From positions 1-5,393 of the forward strand of contig QMVA01000115.1 of the NCBI GenBank assembly GCA_003660865.1: 5,393 nucleotides of DNA, read 5' to 3'. The first letter of the stretch is position 1, and every line of letters begins with the position of its first letter. The DNA comes from Candidatus Nanohalarchaeota archaeon. Its GTDB lineage: Archaea > EX4484-52 > B79-G9. The notes beneath the pieces were generated by a model, which searched no databases, was not told where the DNA came from, and saw only the letters and a list, made by a program, of their open reading frames with translations. The translations under genes were made by a program, and so were the position numbers. Positions 5,101-5,393 of the stretch are shown in pieces.

Positions 5101-5393
5101 ATTTGTCCATTTAGTAACGACGTTAACTATAATCTCCATAAAGATTTTTCTGAAACAGTTCTTCGGGCGGTTAAACGAACACGAGGCAAATCCATACGTT
5201 ACTTATGTGATTTAAATGTTGCAAACATAACAGGAGACAACAGAGGTAATATGATTTATATGATGATTGCTGAAAAAGGACCACTTAACATCGGAGAGGA
5301 TATTTATGTTCGTAGAAAACTTTCCAAATTTTTTGAGCGCGTAATGCCACATAGTGGAGTTGAGATAACAGCAAATATCGACCCAAAATTTAA
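5101..5393 (+). CDS. Partial unknown protein, cut by the window end
   Basis: The frame is open from 5101 to the end of the window (97 codons). It contains HKDFSETVLRAVKRTRGKS, then a strand-like MIYMMIAEKG, a long helix IYVRRKLSKFFERVMPHSG, and VEITANIDPKF. That strand-helix-strand order with a closing IDP recalls the C-terminal domain of FtsZ/tubulin-like proteins, but this is a weak impression. No start codon occurs before the ATG at 5251, which has AGAGGT three bases ahead. Either the gene starts there, or it begins earlier and is broken. The first half looks coding, which favours a broken 5' end. It follows the previous fragment in a different frame. Base use is more A+T-rich than in the genes before 4582. 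Confidence 0.5.
   Translation, partial: MCPFSNDVNYNLHKDFSETVLRAVKRTRGKSIRYLCDLNVANITGDNRGNMIYMMIAEKGPLNIGEDIYVRRKLSKFFERVMPHSGVEITANIDPKF

Overview
The window looks archaeal. It has a compact tryptophanyl-tRNA synthetase of the archaeal/eukaryal kind, a prenyl-chain synthase as needed for ether lipids, a single-domain KaiC-type ATPase, TATA boxes about 26 bases before expected transcript starts, GGTGA-type ribosome binding sites, and two genes that look leaderless. I cannot fix the lineage; a euryarchaeal or related uncultivated group would fit.

Layout. On the minus strand, reading from about 2255 down to 64, are two half-size permease genes that overlap by a TTGA junction, then trpS with its own TATA box at about 1231. 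A divergent promoter region (about 2256-2448) separates them from a plus-strand polyprenyl diphosphate synthase gene (2449-3516). A 382-base gene-free stretch (3517-3898) follows, holding a cluster of inverted and direct repeats and the TATA box of a leaderless KaiC-like ATPase gene (3899-4582). From about 4583 to the end the character changes: the sequence is richer in A+T, loses the strong A+C excess of the plus strand, and holds open-frame pieces without normal start codons. These are a membrane-segment frame to 5074, a short piece in a second frame to 5114, and a third frame from 5101 running off the window. They may be remnants of one or two decayed or mis-assembled genes, possibly imported.

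How the genes relate. The two permease halves probably form one heteromeric transporter made by coupled translation. TrpRS and the prenyl synthase are housekeeping enzymes unrelated to it. The KaiC-like protein has a large, repeat-rich upstream region that suggests regulated expression.

Most notable points: (1) TrpRS carries a C-x23-C-x6-C-x2-C pattern, nearly the same as the iron-sulfur cluster motif I recall from Thermotoga maritima TrpRS; (2) the permease halves are recognisable paralogues with a very tight coupled start; (3) the repeat cluster before the KaiC-like gene; (4) the compositional break and broken frames in the last 800 bases. I did not recognise a convincing wholly new system.
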